This document shows positions 6,226 through 8,718 of a stretch of DNA of 8,718 nucleotides, piece after piece. The stretch covers positions 1 through 8,718 of the forward strand of contig CACXEL010000208.1 in assembly GCA_902766655.1 (NCBI GenBank), read 5' to 3'. Every line of letters starts with the position of its first letter. The first letter of the stretch is position 1. This stretch comes from an uncultured Lachnospiraceae bacterium. Its GTDB lineage: Bacteria; Bacillota; Clostridia; Lachnospirales; Lachnospiraceae. The position numbers and the translations under genes are program-made. Below the pieces are notes generated by a model. It was given only the letters and a program-made list of their open reading frames with translations. It had not been told where the DNA came from and did not search any database.

Positions 6226-8436
6226 TCATTCAGAGCACTCCCTGATTTCAAGGAAGGTGGCCCTGAAATCTCCTCTCTTTCTGGCCAGTGCAAGGCCGGC
6301 ATACATGAGCCCCGCGCCGGAAAATGCACCCAGGCTCCTGCCGTCCGCCGTCACCTCATAACGGCTGTTCTCCTTCAGTCCTTCGAACCGCAGGACCCTG
6401 CTCCGCATGTTGGGCCGGCCCAGGACCTCGAAGAGGAAGGCCACGGCCCGTGAGCCGTCCTTGGCGGCCACCTCCACCAGGTCATAGTCTCCGTTCTCAC
6501 GCCAGGAGGCCAGCCGGTAATAGTCTCCCTCCCTGATCAGTCCGGCCACAGCCTTGTGGCGGGCGATCTGGCCGGGTATCTGCGCCAGCTCATCGGCGGT
6601 CAGCGTGGTGATGTCCAGCTCATAGCCGAAGGTCCCCAGCATGGCCATGACGGCACGGTCCGCGAAAGCAGTCGTTCTTCCCGTCACGTCGTTCCTGTTC
6701 TTGCTGACGTGGGCACCCATGGTGGAGAGGGGATACAGGAGGGCTGTTCCCTCGATGATGGCCAGCCGCTCCACGGGGTCCATGTCATCGGAGGTCCAGA
6801 TCTGGGGGCTGAAGTAAAGCATACCCGGGTCAAATCGGGCGCCGCCGCCCGAGCAGTTCTCGAGCAGAAGGTCCGGAAAGCTGCTGACGAGGTGGTCCTG
6901 CAGCGCGTAGAGGCCCAGGACATAACGGTGGGCAAGCTCCTTCTGGCGGTCCGCCGGAAGATAAGGGCTGCCGTAGTCCGTCAGGGCCCGGTTCATGTCC
7001 CACTTGATATACTCGATATTGGCCGAGGACAGAATACCGTCCAGGGTCTCCCTGAGAAATGCGACCACAGCCGGATTGGCCAGGTCCAGCACCAGCTGGT
7101 GCCTGCCCTGGGCAGGCTCGTTGTGGACCCGCTGCAGGGCCCAGTCCGGATGGGCCCGGAAAAGGTCGGAATCCGGGGATACCATCTCCGGTTCTATCCA
7201 GAGGCCAAGCCTGAGGCCCCTTCGGTTGACCTCCCCGGCAAAATGTCCCAATCCGCCGGCTATCTTTTGGGTGTTGACCTGCCAGTCGCCAAGACTGGAG
7301 GTGTCTGCATTTCTCCTGCCGAACCAGCCGTCGTCCATGACCAGCATCTCGATGCCGGCTGCGGCGGCCGCATCCGCGATGGAGAGGAGCTTGTCGGAAT
7401 CAAAATCGAAATAGGTGGCTTCCCAGTTGTTGATCAGCACCGGCCTGTCCTTGTGAAGGTAGGGGCTTCGGATCAGGTGGCACCGGTAGAAATCGTGGAG
7501 GGTGCGGGACATTTTTCCGAGGCCCTCGGCGGAATAGGTCAGGACAGCCTCAGGCGTCGTGAAAGCTTCACCCGGATCCAGGCGCCACTCATAATTCTCC
7601 GGATGAATGCCGATGGTGGCCGCCGCCATGCCCTGGTCGTCGATCTGGACCTTGCCAAGGAAGCAGCCGGAATAGACGAGGTGCATGCAGTAGACCTCGC
7701 CGCTCTTCTGTGTTGTCCCGGCCGTCATGAGGCAGAGGAATGGCTGGCTCTGATGGCCGGACTCGCCGCGCAGCGACTCGTTCACGTAGCCGCCGTAAGT
7801 CAGCTTCTGGGGCATGATCCTGCGTTCCCTGGCCCAGGAGCCGCCCAAAGTCAGAACTTCGAAGTCCCGATCCTCCAGCATGAGGGAGGCGGAAAGGGCG
7901 CGGGTAAGGGTGACGGGGGCTGTGCCTTCATTTTTCACGGTCATGGAACGGGTGATTACGTCCGTGTCGGAGAAAACTGTATAGGAAAGGACTGCCCGCA
8001 GGGAGAGGCCCGGGTCGACCAGGTCGATCTCCAGGGTCTGGCAGCTGCCGCCGAAGCTGGCGGGCAGGCCCGGCAGGGCTTTTTTGCCCTCAAAGACCCG
8101 GCAGCCGTCGTAAATCATCTCCAGGCCGTTCTGGCCGGCCTCCGTCCGCACGTCCAGGGCTGCCTCATGGAAGTTCCCGCCGCCCCAGGTGGGCAGCTCA
8201 AAGGGATAGCTGTTCATGAAGGTCAGCTTCTGGCCAGGATTCTCCAGGGGCGTCGGCTGTGTGTCGTGGGGCTTCAGCAGCCTTCCCAGCTCAGCAAGGT
8301 CGCCGGGCAGCTCTGTCCCGAGGCGTCTGCCGTAGTAGAGAAGTCCCAGATATCTGCCATCGGCAAGCCCCAGGCAATAGCTGGTCGAAGGAGTGTCGAG
8401 TCTCGCAATTTTGGTCTCTTCATCGATCCGGATCAT
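6226..8436 (-). CDS. Alpha-galactosidase, glycoside hydrolase family 36
   Basis: A 736-residue retaining alpha-galactosidase that releases terminal alpha-1,6-linked galactose from melibiose, raffinose-family sugars or galactomannan fragments. An N-terminal beta-supersandwich (about 20-290) precedes the (beta/alpha)8 barrel (about 325-645) and a C-terminal beta-sandwich (about 650-730), the full GH36 layout and length. The nucleophile is D480 in IKWDMNR and the acid/base is D550 in TSDDMD, with the same 70-residue spacing as D478 and D548 of Geobacillus AgaA/AgaB. Other landmarks are NNWEATYFDF at 336-345, MDDGWFG at 367-373, WIEPEMV at 413-419 and the sugar-binding ENCSGGG at 526-532. There is no signal peptide, so it acts in the cytoplasm on imported sugar. 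AAAGGA at 8444-8449, 7 bases upstream, supports this ATG. A strong promoter lies just upstream, and the binding-protein gene follows by 36 bases. No defect is seen. Confidence 0.96.
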   Translation of the reverse strand: MIRIDEETKIARLDTPSTSYCLGLADGRYLGLLYYGRRLGTELPGDLAELGRLLKPHDTQPTPLENPGQKLTFMNSYPFELPTWGGGNFHEAALDVRTEAGQNGLEMIYDGCRVFEGKKALPGLPASFGGSCQTLEIDLVDPGLSLRAVLSYTVFSDTDVITRSMTVKNEGTAPVTLTRALSASLMLEDRDFEVLTLGGSWARERRIMPQKLTYGGYVNESLRGESGHQSQPFLCLMTAGTTQKSGEVYCMHLVYSGCFLGKVQIDDQGMAAATIGIHPENYEWRLDPGEAFTTPEAVLTYSAEGLGKMSRTLHDFYRCHLIRSPYLHKDRPVLINNWEATYFDFDSDKLLSIADAAAAAGIEMLVMDDGWFGRRNADTSSLGDWQVNTQKIAGGLGHFAGEVNRRGLRLGLWIEPEMVSPDSDLFRAHPDWALQRVHNEPAQGRHQLVLDLANPAVVAFLRETLDGILSSANIEYIKWDMNRALTDYGSPYLPADRQKELAHRYVLGLYALQDHLVSSFPDLLLENCSGGGARFDPGMLYFSPQIWTSDDMDPVERLAIIEGTALLYPLSTMGAHVSKNRNDVTGRTTAFADRAVMAMLGTFGYELDITTLTADELAQIPGQIARHKAVAGLIREGDYYRLASWRENGDYDLVEVAAKDGSRAVAFLFEVLGRPNMRSRVLRFEGLKENSRYEVTADGRSLGAFSGAGLMYAGLALARKRGDFRATFLEIRECSE

Positions 8437-8483
8437 CGGTCCTTCCTTTCAAAGGTCACCTTGTTAACTGATTTGCCGCCTTT

Positions 8484-8512
8484 AGTATACAGACAGGACT
8501 TCTACATGGCAA
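8484..8512 (-). promoter_or_regulatory. Sigma-A-type promoter of the alpha-galactosidase unit
   Basis: The minus strand has a -35 box TTGCCA (8507-8512), a 17-base spacer and a -10 box TATACT (8484-8489); each box has a single mismatch to consensus. Initiation is expected near 8477, leaving a leader of about 40 bases before the alpha-galactosidase ATG. The -35 box lies 5 bases from the 8518-8564 palindrome. I found no convincing catabolite-repression (cre) site; the nearest palindrome in the leader is only the 6-bp GTTAAC at 8463-8468. Confidence 0.7.
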
Positions 8513-8618
8513 GGGTCAATGTGCGGAATGAAAAACAGCCTTTGCTTCGTTCCCATTCCACATTCACATCGGATATGGTGCCTTCCGCCCCTGTCAGACC
8601 CGGCTGCGCCTGCCGCAT
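8502..8618 (-). CDS. Possible 38-residue small protein (doubtful)
   Basis: An open frame of 38 codons begins MRQAQPGLTG and ends RTLTLAM. Its one supporting signal is an ideal ribosome binding site, GGAGG at 8626-8630, 7 bases before the ATG. Against it, the frame runs through the palindrome at 8518-8564 and ends in the -35 box of the alpha-galactosidase promoter. The residue composition has no recognisable domain, signal or membrane segment, and no promoter of its own is apparent after the tRNA terminator. I do not recognise the product. It may be chance coding over a structured spacer. Confidence 0.2.
   Translation of the reverse strand: MRQAQPGLTGAEGTISDVNVEWERSKGCFSFRTLTLAM
8518..8564. 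repeat. Imperfect palindrome upstream of the alpha-galactosidase promoter
   Basis: The arms AATGTG(CG)GAATG (8518-8530) and CATTCCACATT (8554-8564) pair over 11 bp with a 2-base bulge. The 23 bases between them can fold further: on the minus strand GGAAC and AGC pair with GUUUU and GCU around an AAAG tetraloop. The whole element therefore behaves as one long bulged hairpin of about 47 bases, more than expected by chance in a spacer. It could be an operator pair, a transcribed stem-loop, or a copy of a dispersed palindromic repeat; copy number cannot be judged from one window. Confidence 0.5.
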
Positions 8619-8657
8619 CTCATAGCCTCCGGCTGTTCAGTGCATAGACCTGCTGGA

Positions 8658-8690
8658 TAAAAATAACCCGGAAGCGTTCTGCTTCCGGGT
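8658..8690 (-). terminator. Intrinsic terminator after the tRNA gene
   Basis: In the minus-strand direction the perfect 10-bp stem ACCCGGAAGC/GCTTCCGGGT (8666-8690) encloses a 5-base loop and is followed by TATTTTTA, a good U-tract. It begins 7 bases after the predicted discriminator base of the tRNA. It separates the tRNA transcript from the alpha-galactosidase unit, which therefore needs its own promoter. Confidence 0.88.
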
Positions 8691-8697
8691 CTTATCG

Positions 8698-8718
8698 TAG
8701 CGAGAGGGGGATTTGAAC
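8698..8718 (-). tRNA. tRNA 3' end, partial, isotype undetermined
   Basis: The minus strand from the right edge reads GTTCAAATCC, a standard T-loop (T54, T55, C56, A58, C61), then completes a CCCCC T-stem strand (8706-8710), a 7-base acceptor strand TCTCGCT (8699-8705) and an A discriminator at 8698. The next bases are CGA, so CCA is not encoded and would be added after transcription. The acceptor 5' strand, D-arm and anticodon lie beyond the window, so the amino acid cannot be assigned. The terminator immediately downstream supports a genuine tRNA 3' end. Confidence 0.85.

Noticed and set aside
8461..8472. GTTAAC palindrome in the alpha-galactosidase leader as a cre or LacI-type operator
   Set aside because: Symmetry ends after 6 bp and the central CG of a catabolite-repression site is missing.
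6556..8625. A 689-codon open frame on the plus strand opposite the alpha-galactosidase
   Set aside because: It is antisense to a fully motif-supported GH36 gene. Its translation has no recognisable domain, and long antisense frames are expected opposite GC-rich codons.
1..8718. CRISPR arrays, insertion sequences, phage or defence genes
   Set aside because: No spaced direct repeats, transposase or integrase motifs, or known defence domains are visible on either strand.

Overview
The window looks like a chromosomal segment of a GC-rich Gram-positive anaerobe of the Bacillota, most likely Clostridia and perhaps close to Lachnospiraceae. This rests on the strong GGAGG-type ribosome binding sites, the lipoprotein-type sugar-binding protein, the Clostridia-style GH36 alpha-galactosidase and the compact nucleoside-salvage cluster. 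The taxon is an inference from gene style, not a database result. Every gene I accept is on the minus strand, so transcription runs from high to low coordinates.

Right part (about 8718 down to 4834). The window opens inside the 3' end of a tRNA gene, which is followed by a strong intrinsic terminator. A roughly 220-base gap then holds an imperfect palindrome, a doubtful 38-codon ORF and a good sigma-A-type promoter (TTGCCA, 17 bases, TATACT). This promoter should drive a two-gene unit: a cytoplasmic GH36 alpha-galactosidase and, 36 bases later, a sugar-type ABC solute-binding lipoprotein. No permease or ATPase gene accompanies the binding protein inside the window.

Middle (4833 to 4656). A 178-base gap carries an interrupted 12-bp inverted repeat. 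Its loop contains an extended -10 promoter element (TGCTACAAT) on the minus strand. The repeat may end the galactoside transcript, act as an operator, or both, and the promoter probably starts the next operon.

Left part (4655 down to 1). A five-gene unit follows: a 661-residue beta-lactamase-family serine hydrolase with a large unassigned C-terminal region, udp (uridine phosphorylase), deoD (purine nucleoside phosphorylase), deoC (deoxyribose-phosphate aldolase) and cdd (cytidine deaminase, cut by the window edge). The hydrolase stop and the udp start are one base apart, and udp and deoD overlap as ATGA. deoC and cdd follow after gaps of 133 and 163 bases that contain hairpins but no clear terminator.

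Together the left genes make a nucleoside catabolic pathway. Cdd deaminates (deoxy)cytidine to (deoxy)uridine. Udp and DeoD phosphorolyse pyrimidine and purine nucleosides to free bases plus (deoxy)ribose 1-phosphate. DeoC cleaves deoxyribose 5-phosphate to acetaldehyde and glyceraldehyde 3-phosphate. The phosphopentomutase needed between them is not in the window. Most of the window is ordinary carbon and nucleoside catabolism. The least explained parts are the serine hydrolase at the head of the nucleoside operon, the palindrome around its promoter, and the palindrome upstream of the alpha-galactosidase.
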